NCBI RefSeq assembly: GCF_902686445.1
Contig: NC_062217.1
Span: 175,649,598-175,713,597 of the forward strand
Origin: Sciurus carolinensis
Taxonomy: Eukaryota > Chordata > Mammalia > Rodentia > Sciuridae
DNA length: 64,000 nt
Reading direction: 5' to 3'
Shown here in pieces: positions 44,454 through 55,659 of this stretch; within the stretch, counting starts at the first letter, position 1, and the number at the start of each line of letters is the position of its first letter. A model generated the notes under the pieces. It saw only the letters and a list, made by a program, of their open reading frames with translations. It searched no databases and had not been told where the DNA came from. A program made the translations under genes and the position numbers.

Positions 44454-47400
44454 GGCTGGGAATGTGGTGGAGCATCTGCCGCAGGACCAGGTCCTGGGCT
44501 GTGCTGCTGTGTCTGCGTCACCAGCCTGACCAGGACTTTTTCTTGTGCCCTCTGTCTGACAAACCTGCCCCTGTGGAAGGTGTGTTTGAGAGCCATGCGG
44601 TCACTTACTTGAGCCATACTGGGTAACGGACATTTATGTTGGGCCTGCAGTTTTTGGTTTTTTGGGATTGGTGCTTTTGACTCATGGTCAGTGGCACTAG
44701 TTACAGTTACCCGAGGTCTAACCCAGCTGCAACCTCCCACCACTCTTTAGCCCCTTCCAGGACTGGCCTTTACTTTCCTGTAAATCAGAAGTTTGAGGTT
44801 GGTTGATTTGCTTCCCAGAGACACTGCCCAGGTCCTGCGAGGCCTCAGTAAGGTTGAAGATGGGGCTCGGTAGAGGTCCACACCTCCTGATATCAGGGCA
44901 TGTGGCTAGCTCCCTGGTGGGGAAGGCCCTGGTCTCTCTGGACAGCAAACTCGCCTCTGGTCTCTCTGTCTCTGTCAGACCTAGCCTCCTGGATTGTCCA
45001 CTGGGGAAGGACCTGAGGACGTGTCCCTGCCCCATCCTTCAAGTTCATGAGTAAAGCTCCTATCCAGAAACTCTGCCTCCAGTATGGGGGGCCTCATGAC
45101 TGCTTCCCCAGGACCCAGGTCAGGCTGGATGACCCAGCCCTTGATGTCTTCAGACGCCCCTGACAGTCTTAGAAGTGGACCTTGGCACAGCCCTAGCAGG
45201 ACAGGGTCCTCTCTAGTGTCAAGCTATGTCCACACAGGCATGCAAGGAGACCACAGAGCACAGGTCTGGCTCTTGGGTCAGAGCTAGCGCTCCGGGGAGG
45301 GAGGGTCTGAATGCTTCCGTGAAGCTCTCCCAGCCCCAGGTCCCCAGGCCCAGTTCCTCAGGAAGCCTCAAGGCAAACAGGGACTCCTGCCCAGCACAGG
45401 AGCTGTCCCCAGAACTTTTCTGGGCGGGGCGGCACCCTACCAGATACCAACAAGGACTTGCCCAGCATGGCCACCGGGAGACTATCACGGCTAGTAAACA
45501 GCATTCAGCGGAGCCCAGACTCTGTGGGTGCAGGACAGGGCAGTCTGTGACCACACCTTCCAAGCACGGTTCCATGGTCATGTGGCCAAGGCAGTGAGGG
45601 TCCCACGGCAGAGGCTGGGGTACCTACGTGTTCTAGGCAGTGCTTCCCTCCACCAGCCCCTGTCCCCACCGTGTGGGTCTGTCCTTTACTGGATTTGCAG
45701 AGGACAGAGCTAGGCCCGTGTCACAAGGCTCATCGGCTGAGTCTTATGGGAACCTTCCAGACACCCTTCCCAAACGCTTTCACATCTGAGAAGAGAGCCA
45801 CCAAGACTCCGCCCTCTGAAGAGTGGCTTGCGGGTTCCCAGGGCAAAAAGAGGTCTTTACTCTCTGCCTTGGGGACACTGACAGAGGCTTCGAGTGCCGG
45901 AGCCGAGCACAAACATAGTGAAGCCACTGTTGAGCCTTCCTGCTAAACGGCCACCCCCAAGGAAGGACCCCCTGTGGGGGCAGCTCTGAAGGAGTGGCCC
46001 TGCTCTGCACATCATGTGTGGCAGGGCCAGCCCAACACCAGGGCCAGCACCCAACACCAGGACACAGGACCACACAGACACCATGCAGCCCATCTGAGCC
46101 GCCAGGGAGCAGCTTCTTCAGGCCCAGGGCTGTCTGCACTGGCCTGCCTCAACACCTGCGGTGGGGCAGTCACCACAGGTGGACATCCCAATGTCCCTCG
46201 ACAACGGGGACGCTCAGACTCCTCCTGTCATGATCACTAAAAACGCTAAAGCCACCTAGCAGCAACCACTGTGTACCCCTCACCAGGACAGGCTGGACCT
46301 CACTGGAGCAGATAACACCTCTAACAAGCTCCGCATGTCGACAAGGAGGCCAGCTAGGTGGTGTCAGATCCCAAAGGAGCTGCAACTGGACAGGCTGCAC
46401 ATCCACCTTGCTTGGGCCACGCTGGATGATCCCTGGCAGGAGAACGAGGAGCCATTGAGGACATCAACCCACAGGGCAGCCCCCCAGCAAGCGCTCAGGG
46501 GAGGCCCCATCAGGCACCACTTGGAGTCCACCTGCAAAAGCCCCTGGGAAACAACAAAATGGGGTGCCTCCTAACTGCCCCATCTCTGCACATGGGGCAA
46601 AGCTGGTTCCATGATAGGGTACACGGGGTTCTCATTAGGTCTCACCAGGTAAGTGCCTAACCTGTGCTTTGTGTCTGGTCTCAGGGTCTGGCCCTACTGT
46701 GTTGGACATGGCCAGGACAGACCGGGGACAGGGCAGAGACAGAGGTGGGGGTAGAGAGGGGAAGGCTGACGAAGACCTCTACCCCACACCAGTCTCCCTT
46801 CCACCCTGGGGAGGTGGGCAAGGCACCTCTGCGACCTCCTGGGTGGATGCTGTATCCAGGCCACTGCAGGGCCCCCCTCTGGCCTGAGGAGCCGAGGGCT
46901 CAGTGCCCAGGCAGCAGCAGAGCTGTGTAGCAGGCCTGGGCCAGTGTGCAGCCCTGCCCCTACCTGCCTCCGCTGCCTTGGGCTGAGCCCTGGGATCAGG
47001 CTCTGAGCAGGCTCCACCCAGGCCAGGCATCCAGTTGGTGCTCACCCACGGGGCAGGCACCTCCCCTGCATGGGGCTCCCTGGGGCTTTGACTTGGCAGC
47101 AGCCTTGTCGGCAGGGTGGCACTGCAGTCCCAGCTAGGACTTTGGGCACGGCCCTGGGCAGGAGATGCTGCCCAGCAACTTGACAGGGGCCCTGGGGAGC
47201 TCTGCTCTGAGGCCAGCTCCTGGCTGGCTCGCCCCCCACAGCCTGCTTCTTGGACCTGGCCCCCAGGCTGGAAGGCAGAATGCCAGAGGGCACTTGTGAG
47301 TCTCCTGGGCTCCCCAGAAGGCCAGGCCTGGGCTGCGGTCAGGAGGGAAAGTCACAGGAGGAGCAGCCCTGTGGCTGGCCCCTAGCTGTGAGAAGCTGCT

Positions 47401-47639
47401 CTCTTCTCAGCCCCAGCAGCAGGGGGGCCCCGGCCCAGCCCCTGCCAGACACACCAGAGAGGGCCTTTGCCGCTGCCTCCACTGGATGCAGGACAGCAAC
47501 TTGGCTCTGACGTTAGCCAGGATCATCGTGGAAAATGCTGGGCCTTTGCCCCATGCCGGGTGGAGCTGGTGGCGGCCTGGACCCCCGCTCCGTCCAAGCA
47601 GCTGCTCTGGCTGCGGGGCCCACTGGCAAGGCTCTCTGC

Positions 47640-47830
47640 CCCTCATCCCAGGAAATGGAAATGTTCCTGAAGCTTTTCAGTTTACAGCTGCTTTTACTTT
47701 ATAAGTCTGTGCTTAAAATAGCTCCAAGTGGGGCCTCTGGTTTACCTTTTTAGAGGTTAAAAGCAGCTGGCTTTGCACTGCAGGGAGCCTGCGGGGAAGA
47801 AAAGCTTCCCCCGAAGGCATTCTTTTTATA
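47640..47830. promoter_or_regulatory. Candidate regulatory block with E-boxes
   Basis: CAGCTG E-boxes at 47,685-47,690 and 47,764-47,769 flank CTTAAAATAG (47,712-47,721, one mismatch from the MEF2 consensus). Nearby are GGAAATGGAAATGTTCC-like and TTTTTATATAAC words. The block is less GC-rich than its flanks and not a repeat I know. Function is inference from motifs only. Confidence 0.25.
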
Positions 47831-50663
47831 TAACATTGATGGCGATGCTAGTATTTTGAAAGTTAGGTAAATACTGGGTTGGCTCCTGGGACTTACTTTC
47901 TTCTCGTGGATCAGAAATGAGGAAAATGCAGCAGGAAGACTCCAGAGTCTCCCAGCACAGCTCTGCCCCAGAGGCTGGACTTGAGCCAGAAACTGTACTC
48001 GATAGACACCCCGGGAGGACCCTGGGGACAGGCACCACCTGGGGGTCTTAGATCCAGGCTTCCGTCCCGTAGCATCTCAGGGTGAAATGGCTATGGTGCA
48101 TCATCTCACCGAAGGGAAACTGAAGCTGGAGGCAAGTGCCCTACCCAAGCTCCTGCCACCAGAGAAGGCAAGGGCTGAGGCAAAGCCGGGAGACCCTGCC
48201 CTCCCCCTGCGTGTCCCTGTGGAAACGCAGGAAGTACCACCCGGACTCCGGGCCTTCCTGGAAGAACCTCCAGGCCCTGGAAGAATCACCTGAAACTGAA
48301 CGAAATCCAGGGCCTCATTCAGTCCACACTCTGGCCAGCAGGGCACTTCAAGAGGGCCTGGACAGGCCCAGTCAGATGCCCACATGCCACCAAGCACTCA
48401 GGGCTGGGAATCTCTGCAGAAGGGCTGAGAGTTTGCAGAATCAGGTCTGCCCTCTGTGGAGCTCATGGACCGTGCTCCTGTCCTGGTCTTTGGGGGTCCT
48501 CTCTGCAGCCCCTGGGCCCGGGGGCTCCGGTCCAAGGCCTCCTTGGACAGTGGAGACTCAGAAGGGAGACTTTGTACATGTAGCCAGTCACACAGTCTAC
48601 GGGCTATAACGTTGCCACAGGTGTCAGGCTGAGACGGTGGCTCAGGAGGTCCCAGAGTTCATCCTCCTCTTCCTCATCCTTGCTCTGGGGGGCCCAACAG
48701 TCCCCACAGCTGGAGGAGGCCGTGCTCCTTCCATCCCAGGCAGCTCCTCTGCTCCCTTTCTCCCCTGCCACTCCTCAGCCCTGAGACTGACCACACCGAG
48801 GACCTTCTAGGTCTCCGTCAGAGCCACATCTCCCAGAGCTCGTCTGCCTAGCCACTGAGCTGGCTGCTGCCAGCCCCTCCCGTTCTGCCCTCTGCCCTCC
48901 CCCTGCTCTGCCCCAGGGGTCACAACCCTGCAGCCTCCGGACAGCAGTCAGCCTGGGCCAGGGCTGGGGCAGCCACAGGGGCAGTTTGCTTCCTCCAGCA
49001 GATGTGGCTCACTGGTAGCCACAGCAGGGCAGTGTGATCTGGTCACCTGTGTATCGGAGGGCCTGATCGGGGTGCCCAGAGGACTAGGACAGAGTGTGGA
49101 CCATGAGCTCCAGGGACAGGGCAGAGTTGTGCAAATCCAATTACAGTGACAACGGTTTGACCCCACTGGCCAGAAGGACCCAGGACCCTGGAGAAGAACT
49201 CTGTCCTTGGACAGGATACTCATGAGCTGGTGTCCAGGCTGGAGGTGGGGCTGCCGGAAGTCGAGTCCTGTGTGACGTACTGCAGCCCCCAGCACAAACC
49301 CCAAACCTCACGCTGTCCTGGCTCCCTGTCCACGCCAGGCTCCGTTTCCATCCTGGCAGAAGGGTCTATGGAGAAATGAATATCCCGAGCCAGTTCTTAG
49401 AGCTAGCCTTCTGCTGTCTCATGCAGAGCTTTTGGGAATCTGTGCTGAGAGAAGGTTCGGCAAGCAGCAGGAGAAGCCCCCATCCCTGGGACGCTTCTGA
49501 CCCAGGTGACCCTGGGGGCAAGGAAGGCTCTCCTCAGTCACAGCACCCCCTCACCATCGTCCCTGTGCTTGAGAGCAGCTGGCAGAGCCCAGACAAACCA
49601 GGGCCAGCCTCAACCTGCAGGTGTGAGGCCGCCTGCCTTCCCAGTCCTAGCTCACAGTCAGCAGCCCAAAGGACCTCTGTGGGGGAGGGGCGCCCTGCCA
49701 CAGGATGCTGCCCTCCTCCCTCTGTTCTCCTGTCCCACTCTGTCCCCTCTGCTGTGGCCCCAGAGGCTAAGCCCAGGCTCCTGTCCCTGCCGGCTTCCAG
49801 CTGGGTCCAGCCTTGGGGGTGGGGTGGGGTGCACGGGGATGGGGCAAAGTAGCCGCCAGGTGCTTCTTCCCAGTCCTCCCTGTGGGGACTGTCCTGACTG
49901 AGGCCCCTCAGGAAGGGGGCCCTCCTCCACCCTGCCGTCCTGGGGCTCTTGCCCGTCACCTCCCTCCCCTCCCCTCCCCTCCCCTGGGGCCAACAACGCC
50001 CACACCTGGGTGCAGTCCCTTCAGCAAAGGGTCCTCTCCTGCCAGCAACTGACACCCTCCACGCTCCCTGTGCTGGCACGCTTGTGGCTCACCCAAGGCA
50101 GATTTCCTACTTTGACTCAGATTCTATTCTTATTAAGGTTTTATTTCTGGTCTTATGAATATTTTATGTCATAATTAATGTCGTCCTTTGTTTCTGGTCC
50201 CTCATTTGACAACCACTGCCCCCACAGCCCTACCTTCTGTACCTGACTGTGGTCACAAAGGAAGTTTCGAGGTCAGATCACCACTCAGAGGACTGGGCAA
50301 GGTCGGTCCCAGGCTCCCAATTCACTAGGGACAGCAGAGCAGAGGGGAGGGTGCCTGAGTCTGGCTAGGCTGGAGGAACGCCAAGGAGAGTGGGGAGCTG
50401 GCGTGCCGAGAGGGACACATAGGACTCCTCCCTGCCACCGGGCAGCCAGAGGTGGGGCAGCGTCCCCCACACCCCTGGGCAGCAGACGGGGCTTCACCAC
50501 TGCTCCATCTCCCCAGAGAAGACTGTTCAGGAGACCAGTCAGGAAAGGGTGGTGGGTGTGACAGACCCTGTGGGCACACTCAGCCGAGTACACGGGAGGC
50601 ACACAGTGGCGAGGGCAGACTCGACGAGAGGCCACGTCACCTCTCCCGTAGCCAGCAGACCTG

Positions 50664-51243
50664 AGTCCTCGGGTGCATCCCTAAGGACCTCTACTCTCCT
50701 CTATCCCTGGAGGATGCAAGCTCAGAAGTCTCTTTGGAGAACTGGGAACAGGCCCTGGAACCATTTCCTGTGCTCAGTGGTTCAGATGAAGAACTGGTCC
50801 TGAAAGTCCTGCTGGAGAAACATCACGGTTTAGTCGGAGCAGAACGTGGACTTTCTCCAAACCATGTGTGTCCAGAAGCGAAGCCAGTGGCACTCTCCTC
50901 AAGCCCTGCATCTGAGCTCTGGGAGGCTCCATCCACCCACACCACCCGGCCATGCCCCCACCTCTCTGCCCAAGCCAGTCTGGTGTCTGTCTCTGGTGGA
51001 AACTGCCGGGCGTGGCTACTCTGTGTTGTCCTTACCAAGGTGCTGCTGGCTGTCAGTGTTCAAATGGAGAGAGTGTGGGAGCCCTGGACCTCACCCACAG
51101 GCCGAGGAGGGGAGGAGGGGGAAGAAGAGAGCCTTTGCCTCTGTGGGAATTCCAGAATCTCCCCCTGGACCTCCAAGGGAATCCCCAAAGTGAGGGGCAA
51201 GAGTCCAGTCACAGGGTCAGTGCGTGGTTTTCATTTCCCCTGA
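50664..51243 (+). other. Open frame of uncertain status
   Basis: A frame of about 190 codons is open from just after a stop near 50,662 to the stop before 51,243, with its first ATG at 50,734. The first 45 codons give an acidic, helix-like stretch (for example SLEDASSEVSLENWEQALEP); the rest is Ser/Pro/Gly-rich and unconvincing. Pyrimidine-rich sequence ending GGAG at about 50,712 could act as a weak splice acceptor. No family is recognised. Chance is the likeliest explanation, but it lies 0.6 kb upstream of the candidate exons at 51,890. Confidence 0.15.
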
Positions 51244-51548
51244 AGTCAGGACTCAGATCCGGTTCACCCTGGACTTTACCTGGGAAAGGCTCTGAGTTCC
51301 AATGCTGCTTCTAATCAACAGACCGTTTTATTAACTGACCCTAGACCCACTCCAAGGATGAAAGGTGAGTGTCCAGCAGCCGGGCAGTAACTCTGCCAAT
51401 AGCAACTCTGCTGCTAAGTGCTGGGCACCTGGCTCCTGCTGGCCGAAGCCAGCTGTGGCTGCATGCGGGTGAAGTAGGAAGTGGACGACACCCTGCAGGT
51501 CAGGTGCTGGAGGCAGGAGACCACTGTTGCCACTCTCAGCAGGGCTGG

Positions 51549-51708
51549 TAACCCAGGGGCACGCTACCACTGAACTACATCCCCAGCCCTTTTTTATTTT
51601 ATTTTTTAAATTTGAGACAGTCTTGCTAAATTGTTGGGTCTGGCCTCACATGCATCAGCCTCAGCCTGATGAGTTGCTGGGATTACAGCTGTGTGCCACC
51701 CCACTTAG
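51549..51708 (-). mobile_element. B1-dID SINE
   Basis: Antisense copy: CTGAACTACATCCCCAGCCC, a T-rich linker, AATTTGAGACAGTCTTGC, then GGGATTACAGCTGTGTGCCA. The B1 half is shortened. Confidence 0.9.
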
Positions 51709-51889
51709 CAGCTTCTTGTTTTTAAAGAATTTCTTGGAATGGCTTATTACTCAAGGTACCTCACTTTAAAAATTATGACATCATGTGTTGCAAAGCAAGT
51801 ATTTTACTTGACTCATATTTAAAAAAATAAACACTTTAATTTAATTTGTGGTTTGGAAAAAACATCTATCATGTATTTTCCATTCTCAG

Positions 51890-52015
51890 GCATATCCTAA
51901 TTTAGCTTTAAATGGCACTATGGTCTTCTTTTCACCTGCTAATATGATGGTCTGCCTGAAAAAATCCAAGGATCATAAAGAGAAAACCAGAAGTGAGAGC
52001 TTTCAAATGTTAAAT
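51890..52015 (+). other. Candidate coding exon (unrecognised gene)
   Basis: A 126-nt segment, exactly 42 codons, lies between a good acceptor (TATTTTCCATTCTCAG, AG at 51,888-51,889) and a strong donor (AAT|GTAAGT, GT at 52,016). The frame is open throughout and phase 0 at both ends. It begins AYPNLALNGT and ends in a charged stretch, KKSKDHKEKTRSESFQMLN. I recognise no family. Splicing in phase 0 to the segment at 52,584 gives a basic C-terminus, then a stop and a poly(A) signal. It could be the tail of a real gene, a decayed exon or coincidence. No upstream exon is identified with confidence. Confidence 0.25.
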
Positions 52016-52200
52016 GTAAGTTCAGATTAGCACTTCTATATATAACCAGAGCCAGTTTGAATATGTGGCAGAAGACAACACATGACCAGTGAAACAGATT
52101 GAAACCCAGGAATAAATTACAGATGTATTACAAAAAAGAACGTGGTGCCCCATTAGTTTGTACAATTTTTATGTATCAGTTACAAATAAAAATAAAATAA

Positions 52201-52390
52201 ACTGGGCATGGTGCATACCTGTAATCCCAGCTACTCAGGAGGTTGAAGCAGGAGGGTTGCAAGTTCAAGGCACCTCGGCAACTCGGTGAGGCCTCTCAAA
52301 ATAAAAACAAAAAATACAAAGGACTGGGGATGTAGCTCAGTGGAAAGCACCCCTAGGTTCCATCTCCGGAATCAATGAATCAAAAAATGA
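52201..52390 (+). mobile_element. B1-dID SINE
   Basis: CTGGGCATGGTGCATACCTG, CAGCTACTCAGGAGGTTGAA and GGGGATGTAGCTCAGTGGAA are diagnostic. Both sides carry AAATAAAATAAA, a probable target-site duplication. It lies in the interval between the two candidate exons. Confidence 0.92.
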
Positions 52391-52583
52391 AATAAAATAA
52401 AACTGTGGTTACCAAAATTGCACTGAAGGATATATAAGAAAATTTACATTAGTAGAAGGTTCTTTTTATATTAATGTGCTTCAATTTTATAATCAAAAAG
52501 GATAATCAAAACTTCTACCAAAGAAAGAAATGCATTGTATAATGGAATACTCCTAATATCACCAACTGTATTTTTCTATTTAG

Positions 52584-52664
52584 TTGAGAAGCCAGAAAAA
52601 CCATAAGCACAAAGAAAAGAAAAGATTTGATTTTTTTTTCTTTTTAAGCTTGAATTATTCTTAG
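52584..52664 (+). other. Candidate terminal exon (unrecognised gene)
   Basis: After an acceptor-like TGTATTTTTCTATTTAG (AG at 52,582-52,583), the phase-0 frame encodes a very basic stretch (LRSQKNHKHKEKKRF), then a hydrophobic run from a T-rich tract, and stops at TAG 52,662-52,664. An AATAAA lies 5 bases after the stop (52,670-52,675), unusually close. The T-rich coding part argues against a well-conserved protein end. Status is uncertain and depends on the exon candidate at 51,890. Confidence 0.2.
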
Positions 52665-53023
52665 ATTTGAATAAAATGGCAACTTGCAGCAGCCGGGCAA
52701 GTCAGAGAGGCGGCCTGTCCTGCTTCGTTGCAATTATTCTAAGATGATCACGCTTTCAGGTGTGAACCTGTCTCAATAACGCACACTTGCTTAAGTGCCT
52801 AGAAATTCATCAACACAGGAGTTGAAATGGAGGGAACTTTGAAAACATCAGCCTTTGTGGGTCCTGGAGACCACGTTGAGACAGCAGTCAGCTACAGCGG
52901 GTGGGGTAGGAACCGTCACTAACTGCTCTCCACCCCGAGAGCTGTTTCAGGGGTCATCCTGACCCACGCATCTTGTCTTTTCTCACTCAGGGAAGCTAGC
53001 CTGTCCCCTGTGACCTCGTCTTC

Positions 53024-53130
53024 CATGCACGGTGGCCATGCCTGTCATCCCAGTGACTCCAGAGACTTATGCAGGAGAACTGCAAGTTAAAGGCCAGCCT
53101 GGGCAACTTAGCAAGATCCTGTTTCAAGTA
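53024..53130 (+). mobile_element. B1 SINE (left half)
   Basis: CACGGTGGCCATGCCTGTCA, AGTGACTCCAGAGACTTATG and AAGGCCAGCCTGGGCAACTT are a diverged B1 monomer. No dID half follows. Confidence 0.8.
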
Positions 53131-55659
53131 AGACCAGCACCCCTCTCTGCTGACCTCTCTTCTCAGCTCTAACTTAGTGCTTTGGGTGTGGTCCCTGAAT
53201 CTGGATGGGTTGGACATCTCGTAAGCTGAGGGGTCTGCTTGCCGAGCTCACCCCTTCCCCAAAGCCTGACTCTCAGTTCTCTGGTTAGTCACCTGGGCAG
53301 GCACAGCTGTGTCAGAAGGAAGCCCATGGTGCCCACCCTCTTGTCCGGTCTGCGTTAGCTCATGGTGAGTTCCCTGATTTCTGGCAGGGAGGGTGGGAGC
53401 TGCTCGGGAATGTGCTCAGCCACCCCTCCCCTCTGAATGTCTTCCCCTCCCTCCTTTCCAGGTGATTTCACCTTTCTCCTTCCAGAGCCTGCAGGCATCA
53501 ACTTCATTACCTGCTTTCTTGGACACCCCATTGTGTTGCTCTCCACAAACACAGAAAATGGCCCTCCGAGTCAAAGCCAAGTCCAAACTCGGGCTGTGCT
53601 CCTGCAACCCTTCACAACATCCGTGGCTGCTGACCAGCCTTGCCCAGGTGGCCCCGCCCCACCCTTTCCACATTCTCCTGAAGGACAGGGAAGTAACGCG
53701 ACTGGCCGTCGGTTGCTGACCAGGACTCCTGGAGAGCAAGACCACTTGGTTTAAAAAACAGGTCAATGAAAAATTAATTTTCATACACAGAAATGTGTGA
53801 TGTATATACCTGGTGAGGTCTACTTTGGAATGGACTATACCCAGTGCAACAATGTAATTGAATAACATCTCACGAAAAACACTAGGACTGAGCAGGTTGT
53901 TCATTCCCAGGCTTACTGCTCAGGCACCTTCAAGGGCGGAGTCTGGCATGAGCCAGGGACATCGGTTAAACTCCCACAGGTAACAACGAACAAACTCGAG
54001 GTCACCCTCTGGTGCATCACTCAGAGGAACAAGAGACAACACTCGCCCAGAGACTAAAGGTTTAGACGTTGGTTGAGTTTTTTTTCCCTTTTAATATAAT
54101 GTGAGGATATTTTTGAATCTTCTGCAGATTTGAACAATGGACAATGCAGAGGAATGTTTACAAAGATGATTTATTAAATACAAAGTTGCAAAACAGAGGT
54201 CACAGCTGAGCCGAGAATCCTTGAAAATTGATTGCGACACTAGCCCTGCTGATGATTGGAGTAGGAGGTGGGACATCTTTGAAACTCGGTCATCAGGGGC
54301 AAGTGTTAGTGTTCTTACTTTGCCTTCAAGAAAAGCAGCTTTCTTTGGCAACTTTCAAGTGCATCATCAACCTGGAGACCATCATCTTGGTATTGTGTTC
54401 CTGAGTTGTGTTAGTCATCTTTGGGACTCTGAGTGGTCGGGAGCCCATTTGTCCTTGTGCACAGGGTTAACCCCTCCTTGGGAGTGAGGCCCTTTGCAGG
54501 GGCCTGTTTGAGGCCCGCCTGCTGCAGAGTTGGGTTGGGACAAGCTCTTCGGTTTGACTCACCCTGGGCCAACATTTTCTGCCTATGTAATTTTATATAA
54601 ATAATTTGGCCCTGTCCATGATATTTCTGCCAAAAAGGAGAGGGATTAACTGCTTCCCTAAGAAGAGCAGTTACCTGTGTTCACTCCGTCTGGCTGAAAG
54701 GGAATCAAGAATTGCTATTTACTTTCCTTCAAAGTCAAGAGGAGGGACAAGACTTCCTGCCTCCTGGGCTGTAAGGAAAGGTCTGGATTTCACATGCTGA
54801 GTGAGGGCCTTGGGCCTCCAGGTATGCCTGGGTGGGGTCGCCCTGCCTGCCAGGAACCATTATCAGCACATTGGTTTACTGAGCTGATTAAGGACAAACC
54901 AGAAGGAGGGTTCGGCCACAGTCCTCTGGAAACAGAAGAGTGACCCTGAGTGAACGTCCACCCTGGATGAGGCTGACCACACCCACACTCACAGTGGGTC
55001 ACAGGTTTGTGAAGTGGCATAGATGCTGGGGACCTTAGAGCCCAAACGCCCCTGCTGCACTGTCACTCCCACTGAAGACTGGTGGCTGAGCAGGGCGGAG
55101 ACAGCTCCCAGAGCCAGGCTCCGCCTCCCCTGGGTGTGTGCTGCGGATCCTGGATCTGCTGGCCGGAGGTCGGGAGGTGGGTGGCTGTGTGGCCGGCATT
55201 GCCCTGGTCTGCACACCCAGATGCTTCTGTTTCTGCAGGTTTTGGGTGAAAGTGAGGCAGGGGTAAGCTCAGCAGGCTCTGCTACTATTTCCAAAAGTGT
55301 CAGTCTTGGAGTGTTTTTCCTAAAGAATAAAAGGTGGTCTGGGCACACTGTCTTCTGAAGCATCGCTACGCCTAAGGCTCCACAATCCCTGTCTGAAGCC
55401 CCCTACCTGATGGTTCTGTCCCCAGGGACAAAAGCTTACACATCCCACAAATGACACTCTAAGCAGCAGAAGGGCACCCTTACTGCGGTGGCCAGCACCT
55501 CGGCCACCGAGCAGGCACACACCACTGCTTTCCTCATTTCCAGTTATGCCAACAAATGAATTTAAAAACAACGTTCCGTGTTTAGAGGATTTGGGTTTGT
55601 TATTACACTTAAAAAATTGTAGATGTACATACACATAATGATGAAATCACTTCTAGAAG
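53131..55659. other. Unassigned interval, increasingly AT-rich
   Basis: No gene is recognised. The block at about 54,100-54,760 is AT-rich, non-repetitive by eye and has an open frame at 54,221-54,487 without domains. A second such patch with CCATTATCAGCACATTGG lies at about 54,855. These may be non-coding conserved sequence. Confidence 0.45.

Larger units (their letters stand above)
41166..51548. other. Unassigned GC-rich interval, few repeats
   Basis: No gene is recognised in about 10.4 kb. Repeats are sparse (MIR at 42,166, small tandem repeats at 44,178 and 44,371). Two blocks with muscle- or AP-1-type motifs, at 43,893 and 47,640, and two splice-bounded segments at 42,698 and 44,269 are the only items worth singling out. 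A long open frame ends at 51,243. TG-rich stretches occur at about 41,770-41,860 and CA-rich at 43,150-43,185. Confidence 0.5.
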
